DNA of 64,000 nt from Prorocentrum cordatum. Its lineage: Eukaryota > Sar > Dinophyceae > Prorocentrales > Prorocentraceae. The stretch lies in NCBI GenBank assembly GCA_963575745.1, contig CAUYUJ010011225.1, positions 47,501 through 111,500 of the forward strand, written 5' to 3'. Numbering within the stretch: position 1 is the first letter of the stretch; every line of letters starts with the position of its first letter. A model generated the notes under the pieces. That model worked only from the letters and a program-made list of their open reading frames with translations, had not been told where the DNA came from and searched no databases. A program made the position numbers and the translations under genes. Below are positions 41,346 through 52,485 of the stretch, in pieces.

Positions 41346-42042
41346 GACGACCTCCTGAGGGCCTCCAGTGGGCCTCTTGGGGGCCTCTCGGAGGCCTGTT
41401 GGGCTCTCCTGGAGGCGTCTTGGGGCACGCTCAGGGCCATTTTTGGGCATCTTGGGGGCCTCTTGGGGGCCTCCGGGGAGGCTCTTGGGGGCCTCTTGGG
41501 GCCTCGCGGGGCCCTCTTGGGGCCCGCTGGGCTCGCTTAGGCAGTCTTGAAGCCCTGTCGGGGCTCTCCTGGAACCGTCTTGGGCGGCTCCTGGGCCATC
41601 TTGGGGCTCTCCTGGGCCGTCTTGGGACGATTTTGGGGGTCTCTTGGGCCGTCTTGGGGCGGTCTTGGGGGCCTCTTCGGCCGTCTTGGAGCGGTTTTGG
41701 GAGACTCTTGGACGGTCTTGGAGCGTCGGAACCCCGAAAAAGCGAGAAGGCCAAAAACTTATAAAAATAATATAAATCAACGATTTTGGCTTGTCGGCGC
41801 TCTCTTGGGAGGCCTCTTGGGATGCCTTCGGGGCCTCATGGAGCTCTCTTGGAACGTCGGGCCTTCCTGGCCATTCCTGAGGCTATCTATGCGCGTCTTG
41901 GAGCGCTCGCGGGCCGTCTTGGGCGGTCTCGAACTGTTCCTGGCGGTCCCGGGTGCCCTCTGGGACGCTTCGGACGCTCCCGGGGGCGCCCTGCACCCCC
42001 CGTGGAGATTACAGGCAGCGCCCTGGGCCGCCCCCGGGCCCT
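41346..42042. repeat. CTTGGGGCC-type block with linker
   Basis: CTTGGGGGCCTC words from 41375 to 41735, a linker at 41737-41795 (AAGCGAGAAGGCCAAAAAC, as in the 36-38 kb linkers), then more of the block to 42040. Confidence 0.7.
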
Positions 42043-42046
42043 ACTC

Positions 42047-42098
<52 letters not shown>
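42043..42098. repeat. TA dinucleotide tract
   Basis: A pure TA run of about 55 bp. Confidence 0.95.
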
Positions 42099-43200
42099 GC
42101 CAGCCATGTACATGTATCACGGCGTGGGCTTCCCTAGGATCAAACCAGGTGCCCAAAACCTGTATGGGTGGACCGGGGGCCCTCCAAGATGGCTCTCAGA
42201 CGGCTCCAGAGGTTCCAAGATGGCCCCGGAGCCGGCCAGGCGGCCCCAGATGGCCTCCAGAAGAAGAACATCCACCACACGCCGAAGGGCAATCACTGTT
42301 TTTGGAGATCTCGCCTTATCGCTTCCGACTGGCTTTGAAGGCCTCAGGTGATCCAAAATTGCCCACGAGGAGCCCCAGGACGGCCCAAGACGGTCGTTTG
42401 GAGCCCCCAAGACCCGTCAAGATGGCTCCGAGACAACCGAAGATGGCTTCGAGACGGCCCCAGATAGCCTCCAGACAGCCTCGTAGACAGCTTGCGGTGA
42501 CCCCAGACGGCCCCCCAAAGTCCCCCCAAAGGCTCCCAGGAAGCTTCCGAAAGGCCTCCGAGAGACGAACATGATTCAACAGCTGAGGAACACAATCGGT
42601 TTATCGCGAGCTCGCCTTATGATTTCCGAGGGGGCCTCAGGCCTGAGGATGGTCCAAAAATGGCCCACGATGTCGACTGGGGTCCCCAAGACCCGTCAAA
42701 ATGGTTCCGACGCGGCCGACGATGGCTTCGAGACGGCCCTCGAGCCCACCATGACGGTCCCAGCTAGTCTCCAGACGGTCCCAGGCAGCTCACGATGGCT
42801 CCAAGACGACCCCTGGAGGCGCCGAAAAGGCTTCCAAGATGCCTCCAAGAAGCTTCCAAGAGGCGCCCAGGAGGCCAAAATCATTCAAAAACCAGTCGAA
42901 CACCATAGGTTTTTGAAGGTCTCGCCTTTTCGCTCCCGAGAGTCCCGAGAGGCCGCCGAGGCCTGATGTTAGAATAATGGCTTTAGAGGCACACCAGACA
43001 GACCTAAGACGGTCGACTGGCGCTTCAAGATGGTTCCGAGACGGCCAGACATGGCTCCAAGATGGCCCCAGCACCCCCCCCAAGAGGCTCCAAATGCGCT
43101 TCCGGGGGCCCCCAGGAGGCCAACATCCTTCATTCCCGACGGCCCGTCCAAGTCCCCAACACGCAGCTAGCCTGATGTACCCGGCAAACCGAACGCCTTG
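42099..43200. repeat. CCAAGAC/CCCAAGATGG block, reverse orientation, ~300-bp spacing
   Basis: Complement-orientation blocks with linkers near 42287-42350, 42583-42655 and 42890-42965. Each contains GAGATCTCGCCTTNTCGCTYCCGA-like sequence then GGCCTCAGGCCTG-like dyads. No gene is recognised. Confidence 0.65.
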
Positions 43201-43254
43201 TCCGTCCGGGAACATCCTCCGACGGCACGACGACCACGTTAATGATGATGCATC

Positions 43255-43415
43255 ATGCTGATTTTCGGACTGGTGGTTTTGAGGATGCAGATGGTGGTGG
43301 TGGTGGTGGTGAAAGTGATGATGCTGATTATGATGCTGCTGCTGATGATGACGACGATCATGATGATGCTGATGCTGATGATGATGATGACGATGATGAA
43401 CATCCTGATGATGAA

Positions 43416-43473
<58 letters not shown>

Positions 43474-44735
43474 ATTATGATGATGAGGATGAGGATCATG
43501 ATGATGATGGTGATGATGGTGATGGTGACGGTGATGGAGGCGGTGGCAGTGACGATTATGATGATGATGATGGATGATGATGGTGACGGATGATGCTGAT
43601 GCTGTTGGTGATGATGATGGTGATAGAGGTGGTGGTGATGATGATGTTGATGCTGATGATGCGAACCGTCATGGTGATCATGGTGATAATGATGATGATG
43701 ATATCACGACATTGTTGGCGATGTTTATGATAATGTTGCTGCTGATGATGAGCAGGACGACGACGACCACTACGACACTCTCGAAATGCCCCCAGGCGGG
43801 ACTCCAAGAGATCCCAAGAGATTATCACAGGCACACATGGAGCTTCGACAAGCCTCCCGAAGGCCCGTTCCAAGCCTCCCGAAGACTCGCATCCGACCTG
43901 ATCCTGGATTCCCCGACGGCCCGTCCGAACCCCTCACACGCAGCAGGCCTGTTATTCCCGCAGGCTCATCCGGGAACATCTGGTCGACGGTAAGACGACG
44001 ATGCTATTGCTGATGTTCATGACGACGACGATGATCTTGATGCTCATGGTTGTGATGTTTATGGTGATTACGATGGTGATGGTTATGGTGATGATGCTGA
44101 TGATGATGGTGCTGCTGATGATGATGATGCTGATAATGAGGACGGTTATCTTGACGGTCATGGTTCTGATGATGATTGTGGTGTATTGTGATGATGATAT
44201 TGCCCCCACCCCAGGCAGCACAAGATGGCCCCCAGACGGTCCCCACAGGTTCCTAAGAGGCTCCCAAGAGGCTCCCAAGAAGCCTCCAGGACGGATGAAG
44301 ATGTTCATCACGACGATCTTGACGCTCATGTTTACGATGACAGGGATATTCAGGACGATGATTGTAATGATGATTGTGGTGCTGATGCTGGTGTTGCTTC
44401 TGATGCTGATGATGACGTTGATGATGATGCTGATGCTGATGATGATGATGATGGTAGTATTGATGCTGATCATAAGGATCGTGATGGTGGTGGTGATGCT
44501 GATGGTGATGATAATGATGGTGATGGTGATGATGCTGCTGCTCGTGATGATATCTTTGATGATGATACGGATATGGATGATGAGGATGGTGATGCGGTCA
44601 GTGGTGGTTTTGACGATGATGATGTTGATGTTGGGAACGACGTCAACGATGAAGTCGGTGATGGTGACGATGCTGAGTATGCGGATGCGGACGATGCTGA
44701 TGACGGTCATCATCATGACAATGTTGATAAGCCGA
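43255..44735. repeat. GATGAT microsatellites with block spacers
   Basis: GAT-rich tracts at about 43280-43780, 44000-44205 and 44290-44735 are separated by CCAAGAGG-type segments (43781-44000, 44205-44290). A ~90-bp CGACGGCCCGTCC...CCGGGAACATC segment occurs at 43137-43225 and again at 43914-43982. Asp-rich or Met-rich frames are artefacts. Confidence 0.85.
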
Positions 44736-44822
44736 GCTCCATCTGGCGGCCGCCTCGGAAGCTGCTGGAGGGCCTCCAACTTGCCCGAGAGAGTCCTAAG
44801 AGGAGCCCCAGAGGCCACCATC
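44608..44822 (+). repeat. Segmental duplication, left copy
   Basis: Shares CGTCAACGATRAAGTCGGT and CTGGCGGCCGCCTCNGAA with 45715-45960, as well as GGCCTCCAACTTGCCCGAGA in diverged form. The offset is about 1.1 kb. Confidence 0.8.
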
Positions 44823-45000
44823 ATCGTTAGCCTCCTTACCAGTGTCAGCATGAGCATCAAGGTCGTCGTTATGAACATCTTGTGCACATCTTTGTCTGTC
44901 CTGGAGGCCTCCTGGAAACTTCTGCGGACCTCTGAGGGGCCTTGAGCTGTCTGGGCCGTTTGGGAGGCCATCTTGAGCTGTCTGGGGCAGGGGCAGTATC

Positions 45001-45021
45001 ATACTCATCATAGTAACCACT

Positions 45022-45054
<33 letters not shown>

Positions 45055-45539
45055 GTCGTCGTCGTCTTCATCGTCGTCATCGTTTTCATCGTCATCGTCA
45101 TCGTCATCATCATCACCACCAACATCATAATGACCATAACCATGCTCTTCGTGGCCATCGTCATCTTCAGTATCATCACCATCAACATCACCATCACCAT
45201 CATCACCATCATCATCATTATCAGTATCATTACCATTATCGTTACGATTCTCATTCCATCTGTATCATTATCGTTATCGTGATCGTCATCAAGTTCGTCA
45301 TCATTATCATTGCCATTATCGCCATTCATTGTCAGTAACTTCTCATTACCATTCTCATCATCATCATCATCCTCATCATCATCACCATTATCATTACCAT
45401 TCTCATAACCATTGTCGACGTCATTACTATTATTACCATTCTCATTCACATTATCGATGTCCTTATCGTTACCAGTACCATACCCATTATCATCATCATT
45501 ACCATCAATACCATCATCACAGTCGTCGTTATCATCACC

Positions 45540-45585
<46 letters not shown>

Positions 45586-45670
45586 GTATCAGCGTCATCA
45601 CCATCATCGTCCTCGTCATCACTATTATCAGCATCATTACTACCATCATCATCGTTATCGTCGTAAGTAT
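45001..45670. repeat. ATC/CATCAT microsatellite (opposite phase to 43-44 kb)
   Basis: About 670 bp of CATCATCAT, CATTATCATTACC and CGTCATC words. This is the complement of the GAT tracts to its left. Confidence 0.9.
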
Positions 45671-45714
45671 CAGAAGCAGCACGCGGTGATCACGATGATG
45701 CGGTCCATGGTGTT

Positions 45715-45960
45715 CATGACGATGGTGATGTTGATGATGAGGTCGACGTCAACGATAAAGTCGGTAATGGTGACGATGCCGAAGATGCGGATGCGGATGG
45801 GAATGGCGACGGTGACGATGATGGTGACGACCATCATCGTGATAAGGTTGATGCTTCTGGCTCCTTCTCCTCAATCTGGCGGCCGCCTCTGAATCTGCTG
45901 GAGGGCTTCCAACTTGCCCAAGAGAGCCCCAAGAGGAGCCCCAGTGGCTGCCAAGACGGT
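45715..45960 (+). repeat. Segmental duplication, right copy
   Basis: Partner of 44608-44822, including its GAT-rich left part and its CTGGCGGCCGCCTC right part. Confidence 0.8.
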
Positions 45961-45967
45961 TTAACGA

Positions 45968-46108
45968 GCCGCCGATCGGCGGCGAGCCAGGGGGGAAGTG
46001 AGAAGGAGAAGGACTTCTCAGAAGGCTCAGCAGTCCCCCGGCCTCCTGAGAAGTTTTCTATGCTCTCGGAAGTCTTCTAAGCCTTCAGAGAAGGCCTTCT
46101 CCTTCTCA
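45968..46108. repeat. Perfect 16-bp palindrome and large imperfect hairpin
   Basis: GCCGCCGATCGGCGGC (45968-45983) is a perfect palindrome. Next to it, the 29-bp arm at 45999-46027 (TGAGAAGGAGAAGG...) pairs with 46080-46108 (...CCTTCTCCTTCTCA) at about 26-27 of 29 positions around a 52-bp loop. Confidence 0.75.
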
Positions 46109-47070
46109 TTTCCACACCTCGCTCGCCTTCGAGGCCCCAAGGCAGCACCATGAGGCCCGCAAGAGGTCTCCAAGATGCCCCCAAGAGGCTTCCACGTCTA
46201 AATCTTTCAATAACCAATGGGAAACTGCAGGTTCTCAAGATCTCGCCTGTTCGCTTTCGATGGGCCGGCCTCTCAGGCCTGCAGATGCCCGCCAGAGGGC
46301 CCAAGGGGCCCCCGAAACGACAGAAAAGGGCCCCGAGAGAACCTCCAAACCACTTCCAGGAACCCGCCGACCCAACCCCCCCAAACGCCTCCGAGTGGCT
46401 CCCCGAGGCGCGCAGTCGGCAGGATGTTCTGGGACGCCTCTCCAGGAACATCGGACCGACGACGATGACGATACCGATAGCAGGACGATGGCACTGACGA
46501 TGTGCAAGACTAGCGCGGCGGTGTTGACGAAGGTGATGGGAGTGAGCTTGAAGACGGCAATTCGGATGAGGATGTGGATCAGGATGTCGATGATGATGGT
46601 GGGTCGGTTGAGGATGAGGATGATGATGGCGATGCGCGACTTTGATGTGACGGCATGGCTAGCAGCACTGCGCCAAGGATGCTCCCCATGATGTTGCTAT
46701 TCTTGATGATTCTACAGGCTTACGCCACATCCGCCGACCCCTTTTTTTCCGCGTGGTCGTTATCACGGCTTCTTTGCAAGCTGCGGGAAAGATTCAGGTG
46801 GTGACCTTGAACTGTGTTCGGGTGCTGTTGGGCGGGCCGTCGCGCATGGGCGCCGGTTGGGGGGCCCTGTCGCGGGGGGTATCAGGCATGCACGGGGTGT
46901 TTGGGGGTTCTCTCCGAGGGTTCCGTGGTCGTCCTTGGGGCTTTTCGGGTGGTGGAGTCGGGGCAGTACGTTGCACGCCGGTGACATCTCAAGGGTGTCG
47001 GCGGATGCCGTCCGGGAGTACTGTGGATTATCATGGTCGGAGTCCTTCGGGTAGTGTGTTGCCAGGTGAC
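46109..47070. other. Unassigned stretch
   Basis: A reverse-orientation block and linker (46130-46330, with ATCTCGCCTGTTCGCTTTCGA) is followed by GATGATG words at 46455-46640 and undistinguished DNA. No gene is recognised. Confidence 0.45.
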
Positions 47071-47410
47071 GAGGATGGTCCTGCTGACACGACGGCGACC
47101 ATGACGACGATGGTGATGCTGCTGATGATGACGATGATGACGACGTTAATGACAATGGCGACGACGATGAGGAATATGATGGTGATGATGATGATGGTGG
47201 TGGTGATGATGATGATGGGGAGGATGAAGATGAGGGCGAGGATGAGGATGAGGATGGCGAGGAAGAGAAAGAGGAGGAGGGAGGAAGAGGAGGAGGAAGA
47301 ACAGCAGGATGATGATGGGGAGGAGGAGGAGGGGGGAGGGAGGAGGAGGAAGAGGAGGAGGAGGAGGAACGATGATGAGGTGGAGGAGGAGGAGGGGGAG
47401 GAGGGATGAG
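47071..47410. repeat. GATGATG then GGAGGA microsatellite
   Basis: GACGATGATG units grade into GAGGAGGAAGAGG units. Frames are Met/Asp or Arg/Glu runs. Confidence 0.85.
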
Positions 47411-48075
47411 CAGGAGGCAAAGATTGACAGTGTGGGTCACGGGCCCCCGCGTCCGAGGACGCAGGTGCGAGCTCACTCTTTCTCTTGAGGCGGCTGCGGA
47501 GGATGAGGAGGAGAAGTCGGCTTAAAATGGAGCCCCGGACTTGTCCGCGGGTCCCTTCAAGTAGTTTTTGTCTCCGGGTCGATTTTCGGCGGTTTCGGGC
47601 CCCGAACCCGGGCTCGAGGGGTTCAAAACGCCGAGGGGCCTTCGAAGCAGCTGCCTCTCGGGGGCTCGAGGAGTGCAGTTTTGAAGCCACTGGGGGGCCG
47701 TTTCGGGGCCTCTGGGGGACTTCCACGAAGGCGCTGCAGCGCGTCGGGCAGCGCGCGAGTGCTGTGGGCAGTGGGGAGGAACAAAGCAGGAGACGGAGAC
47801 GACGGGGGAGGAGAAGGAGGAGGAGGAGGGGGAAAATAAGGGGTAGGAGGAAGAGGAGGACGAGGACAGGTGAGGATCTTGTCGTGGATCCTGAGAGGGA
47901 TATTTCTCGAATGGCCCGAGGCGCGTCCCGCGAATCCCGCTGCCGTGCCGGGGTTGTGAGTCTGAGGCCAGTGGAATATTATGTGGGATCTCGTGGTCGG
48001 CCTCTCGGAGACCTCAAGTAGCGCCGACCAAGTACCGCGCGAGGTACGTCGTCCGTGTGCCTCAAATGGTACCGC
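47411..48075. other. Unassigned stretch
   Basis: Contains a GGAGGA tract at about 47800-47870. No gene is recognised. Confidence 0.45.
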
Positions 48076-48680
48076 CCACACTTTGGAGGCCCTTTGGGAA
48101 CTATTTTGGGCCTCTTGGGTGCCTCTTTTGGGCCTCTTGGGGCCTGCTTGGGGCCTTTTGGGGGCTTCTTGGGGGCCTCTTGGGGGGCCTCTTGGGGCTT
48201 CCTGGGGGCGCCTGGGGGCCGAAGCCTCGACATGACATTTTTTCCCCCTCTTGGCCCCCTCTTGGGCCCGTCTTGGGGCCCTCTTGGGGCGTCTTCGGCG
48301 CCTCTAGGGCCGTCTTGGGGCCATCTTGGACCGTCTTGGGGCCATTTTGGGGGCCTCTTGAACCGTTTCGGGGCGGTATTCAGGGCCTCGGGGGCCGTGT
48401 TGGAGCGTCGGGGAGCCCAACATGCGAAAAAGGCAAAACAACACAGTAAAACATAATGGGAAATCACCAGTTTTAGCATCTCGGGGCCCTCTTGGGAGGC
48501 TTATGTGGGGCCTCCGGGGCCGTCTTGGAGGCCTCGGGGCCCGACTTGAGGCCATCTTGGGCGTTTTCGAGCGCCCAATTGGCGTCGCGGGGACCTCGTG
48601 GCCCGTCTTGGAGGCCACTTGGGGCCTTCTGGGCCCGTCTTGGGGCCCTCTTGGGCCCGAAAAAGCCCCGTGAGTCGCTC
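48076..48680. repeat. CTTGGGGCC-type block with linker
   Basis: CTTGGGGGCCTCTTGGGG words at 48085-48400, an AT-richer linker at 48420-48480 (GCGAAAAAGGCAAAACAAC), then more block to 48665. Confidence 0.7.
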
Positions 48681-48691
48681 GTGCCGGGCCC

Positions 48692-48763
48692 GGGGGGGGG
48701 GGCCATCAGGGGGGGGTCGAATCGCCGGTTTGGGGGTCCCGGGGGGGGGACTAGAGGGGGGGG
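48692..48763 (+). other. G-run cluster with G-quadruplex potential
   Basis: Five runs of 5-11 consecutive G (48692-48702, 48709-48716, 48732-48736, 48741-48749, 48756-48763) lie within 72 bp, with loops of 4-15 bp. Confidence 0.7.
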
Positions 48764-48977
48764 AACTATCTCGCACGCCTAGAGACCCACAAGGGGTCGG
48801 CGGATTAGTGTGGCCATGATGATTATGATGATGATGATGGCGATGTGCAGGATGATGAGGAAGAGTATGAGGGTGAGGACGGGAATGCGGATGATGCTGA
48901 GGATGGGTACGACCACGGCGCGCGCATGTGCATGAGAGCATTGTCCAAGCTCTTCCAGCGACCCCCCGGCCTGCGCT
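48764..48977. other. Short unassigned stretch with GATGATG words
   Basis: A GAT-rich tract lies at 48816-48900. No gene is recognised. Confidence 0.5.
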
Positions 48978-49055
48978 GGAACCGGATCGCGCGCGAAACG
49001 CGCGCGATGGTTATAGTGTATCTATCTAGCTATCTATCTATAATCATCGTTCAGG
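48978..49055 (+). repeat. GCGCGCG hairpin family, full copy, with TATC tract
   Basis: GGAACCGGATCGCGCGCG, AAA, CGCGCGCGATGGTTATAGTG forms the hairpin (48978-49020) and is followed directly by TATCTATCTAGCTATC words. Reverse complement of 35363-35403 with few differences. Confidence 0.75.
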
Positions 49056-49520
49056 GAGACCGCGGTTGGAAGCAGAGTGGCCCGGGGAAACCCCCAGAGG
49101 CCCCCAGATGAGAAGGCGTCCAGGAGGCCTCTTAGAATAAAAGGCCCCAAGAAGCTCCTGAACCATTTCAGTGAAGCCCCCAAGAGGCTCTCCAATGAAG
49201 AGCCTCCGCGAAAAGAGCTCGGGAGGATGAGGAAACATTTGCATGGTGGGACGAGAAGAAGGAAGAGGAAGATATCGACGAGAAGAAGGAAGAGGAAGAG
49301 ATGGGCAACATGAATATAACGGCGATGTCGGATATGAACACAATGCGCTATCGCTAGCTTAGGTTCCGTATTTCTCCCCTTCGAATCCCAAGCTTCAAGG
49401 ACCAAGGTGCATGGCGCCAAGCGCCAATGCAGTCTTGTGTGTATGCATACATACGTGTAATTGTGTATTTGTGTATATATTTTTATTTTTCTATATATAT
49501 ATATACAAACGTAAACAGTT
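49056..49520. other. Unassigned stretch
   Basis: GGAAGAGGAAG words at 49255-49300 and a short TATA tract at 49480-49505. No gene is recognised. Confidence 0.45.
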
Positions 49521-49896
49521 ATTCAATTGCTTCGCTCATTCCGCCGGCCCTGGAGCGCTATTTGGGGCCTCTTGGGGCCGTCTTGGGGGCCTCTTGGGGG
49601 CTTCTTGGGAGCGTCTTGGGGCTCCTCGGCGGCGTCTTGGGCTCCCGTGGGGCCTCTTGGGGGGCTCTTGGGGGCCCCTTGGGGCGGGAGGGGGGGTAGT
49701 CGATTGCAGCCACCCCCTCGGAGGCCACGATCCTCGTGAGGGGTGGCGAAAAACAGCCTCCCTCCTGGGGATCGCCCGGGACCCGGCCGGGGTACTTTTC
49801 GTCCGGGGGCCCCCAGTGGCCGCCGCGCGCGCGAACTAGAAATATTGTTAAGTAGTTACCGGAGATCTTGGCACGTATCTGGCCCGTTGGGCCAGC

Positions 49897-49899
<3 letters not shown>
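49521..49899 (+). repeat. Dispersed ~370-bp repeat, copy B
   Basis: Second copy of 13176-13543. A TATATATACAAACG tract lies just to its left. Its right end (GGCCCGTTGGGCCAGCGAA) is followed at once by a TA tract (49899-49932). A CTTGGGGCC block occupies its interior. Confidence 0.8.
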
Positions 49900-49932
<33 letters not shown>

Positions 49933-49936
<4 letters not shown>

Positions 49937-50410
49937 GTGTCGACCATGAATCCGCGACCCCGTCTCCCTCCTCCTCCTCCTCCTCCGCTTCTTCCTCCTC
50001 CATCATTCCTCCTCCGTCCCTCGTGCGGCCTTTTTTTGCTAGTCTGTTTTTGCTGCGTTCCGAGGCGACCCCCCTGACGGCCTCTTCCTTGCGGCCGCCT
50101 GCCATGGCCGTGCTCCCGCGCCTCATGCAGGGGCGGTAGGTCCCCAGCAAAGTTCCTCGTCGGCTCGAGGGCTCTGGGCCTCGGCGGGGTGAGGAGGGGA
50201 GGAGGAACATCAGAGAGGAAAAAGAGCAGCACTGAGGAAGAGAAGGGAGGAGGAGGAGGAGAAAGAGGAGGAGGGGGAGGCGGAGGCGGACGTCCTCAGG
50301 AGGGAGGAGGAGGCGGAGGTCATCAAGAGGAGGAAGAGCAGGGGGAGGAGGAGGTCCTCATCAAGAGAAGGCGGAGGCGTAGTCTCGTTTTTGTGCTTGA
50401 AGCGTCCCTG
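49933..50410. other. GC-rich stretch with CTCC and GGA words
   Basis: CTCCTCCTCC at 49965-50010 and GGAGGAGG at 50188-50370 are roughly complementary and could pair. No gene is recognised. Confidence 0.5.
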
Positions 50411-50441
<31 letters not shown>

Positions 50442-50512
50442 TTTGTCCCTCTCTCTCTCGCTCTCTTGCTCTCTCTCTCTCTCTCTCTCTCTTCCCTCCC
50501 TCCCTCTTTGGT
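50411..50512. repeat. CT dinucleotide tract
   Basis: TCTCTCTC runs with short CCCT and TTTT interruptions. Confidence 0.9.
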
Positions 50513-51540
50513 GGAGGGTCGCTTCCAGGCACTGCCGAAGCAGACGACCGGCGACCCAGCCTGCGGTCGAGCATTCGGTCCGACGACCGGCACGTGATGG
50601 AGGCGGGCCGCGGACCAACGTACCCCGAACATCGCGATGGCAGTGTCCGCGACGGCTCGCCGTTGTATACGCTTCACCCCCTGGCACGCGCAGAGAGGAA
50701 CGGGCAGATGCAGGGTTCGTTTCGACCCCTCAGACTCGGTTCGATTCGACTTTGGTCGATTCCAATTCCGATGCCGATTTTCCACATCGGATTTAGATTT
50801 GGATTTCGCCTTCTCAATGGAGGCCTCACTCGCCAGCCGAGCTCTGCCGATTCGACATCTCCCGACTTGGCTGCCAACTTCCGCCGATGCGATTCACTTC
50901 GATCGCCGATCCGACTCATCGATTCGATTCTGGCCCCTCCTGGCACACGCTTCACGCTCCGACGCGCGCAGAGAGCAGTGGGCAGATGCGCCCTCGACCT
51001 GAAGCCCCCCCCGCAGGAGCTGGTCGCAGACTCGGCGCCACCGCCGGGCTCCCTGCCCCCCCCCAGCCCTCGGACGCCCCATGGACCACCCCCTGGGGCG
51101 GGCGCCCCGGCCACCCGGCATGCCTCCCCTCCGTCCGTGTCCTTGGCGACGCTCCGGATCCCCTGGCTGGGGCCCCGCGGGGGTCCTCGTCCAGCCAGGG
51201 GGAGGAGAGAAGGGATGATGGGCGCAGCGGCATCGGCTGCGGCTCCGAGCCAGCCAGCACGTGTGGGGGGGCCCGACGCGGGCTCGTGTGAGGACTGCGC
51301 TGCAGCCATCGGCCAGCCAAGTTTGGTAGGGTGGGTTCGAGGCAGAGGGCCTCCGAGATGGCCCCCTGACGGTCCAAGACGGCCCCAAGAGAGACCTCCA
51401 AGACGTCCAAGATGGCCTCCAAGACGGACCTGAAGCGCCCCGACGAGGAGCCCAAGTCGGCCCAGAGAGGCTCCCAAGACGGCGTCAGACGGGCCAGGAA
51501 CTCCCTCAGACGGCCAAAGAGGTGACGTAGTTTTGTTCCA
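50513..51540. other. Unassigned stretch
   Basis: Two similar segments (CACGCGCAGAGAGGAACGGG near 50686 and CGCGCGCAGAGAGCAGTGGG near 50963) suggest an old ~275-bp duplication. CCAAGACGGCC-type words occupy 51355-51510. No gene is recognised. Confidence 0.4.
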
Positions 51541-51762
51541 TCAAAGTTTTGAGAACGTAGCTGTAGCCGACAGTATGCTGTAGCCGACAGTATGCTTCAG
51601 GAAGAACCTGGTTAGTTTTCGCATTGATAATGCAGTGAATGCAGCATGTTGTCCAGTTTGAATTTCACTTGGTCCTCTATTAATTATGCTGTGTCTGTTT
51701 CTTTGTTTCATACTCGATAAACATTGTTTGACCTGTTGTTGTTTGAGTTTCAATTCGAAGTT

Positions 51763-52374
51763 TCAAACAGTTTTGATCATGTTCTGGACTAGATTTTTTT
51801 CTGGAGAAAGATTATGCAACGCTTTGCCATGCCGTCCACGTAACAAGCTAGCCTTTCTGTCCAATCGGGCAATTCGCCACACTACTTTATCCAGTTGCGC
51901 TTGTGCCCGGATCCGCCTTCGCGCTCGGGCGAGTGCCTGCGGGAGGGTGGGGCTGGGGCTGGGCGTGTCGGCGCCTGGGTGGGTTGGGGGCGTTATGCTC
52001 TGTTCGGGCGGGCGGAAACACGCAGGGGCTCTGTTCAACATTTGATCGCGTCTTGAGCTCGATGCGCTGGGTATCCTGAGTGCTACAGCCTCGGAAAGAT
52101 TTGTCCCACAGTGGTCCACAAGAAACCTTCCACAAGAACCCAACACTGAGACCCCAGGAAGTCAATCGATATTTTGGTATGGAAGCGTCACGTTTTCCAT
52201 CGCAAAACCATTGAAGTCCAAGAAACCCAGGGCACCCTGGAGACGAGCAGGGTGTTTCTTGGCATGGGCCTCCACTGTAACGCGATACTGTAGCCCGAAT
52301 AATAATCGGAAAACATCTGCGTGCCGTTGCGCCACAGCCATATACATGCTGTTCCGCAGAAGCCGCACCATCAA
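51763..52374 (-). pseudogene. Possible minus-strand coding remnant
   Basis: Reading down from ATG 52374 on the minus strand, the peptide (MMVRLLRNSMYMAVAQRHAD... GALGFLDFNGFAMENV) has a mixed, non-repetitive composition, unlike most frames here. A stop lies at 52162-52164. The same frame reopens (VLGSCGRFLVDHCGTNLSEA) to about 52020, then becomes Pro/Arg-rich to 51763. I recognise no family. It could be a decayed gene piece, an exon or chance. Confidence 0.2.
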
Positions 52375-52485
52375 ATTCTAATTCTAACTCAAGGACCTCT
52401 GCGGGGGACCTCTTTTGGCAATCCACCCCATTAATTCAACCAACTATTTCTGTTGTGTCAGCGAGCGTGGATGGAATCTGGTTTC

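Noticed and set aside
43239-45892. Asp-rich, Met-rich and His-rich frames
   Set aside because: They are the three readings of GAT/ATC microsatellites.
50745-50800. tRNA B-box-like GGTTCGATTCG
   Set aside because: There is no matching A box, acceptor stem or anticodon arm; it is one of several GATTCGA words in a degenerate repeat.
50189-51433. 414-codon open frame on the plus strand
   Set aside because: It starts in a GGA tract, crosses the CT tract as Ser-Leu runs and ends in CCAAGACGG repeats; no protein family is recognisable.
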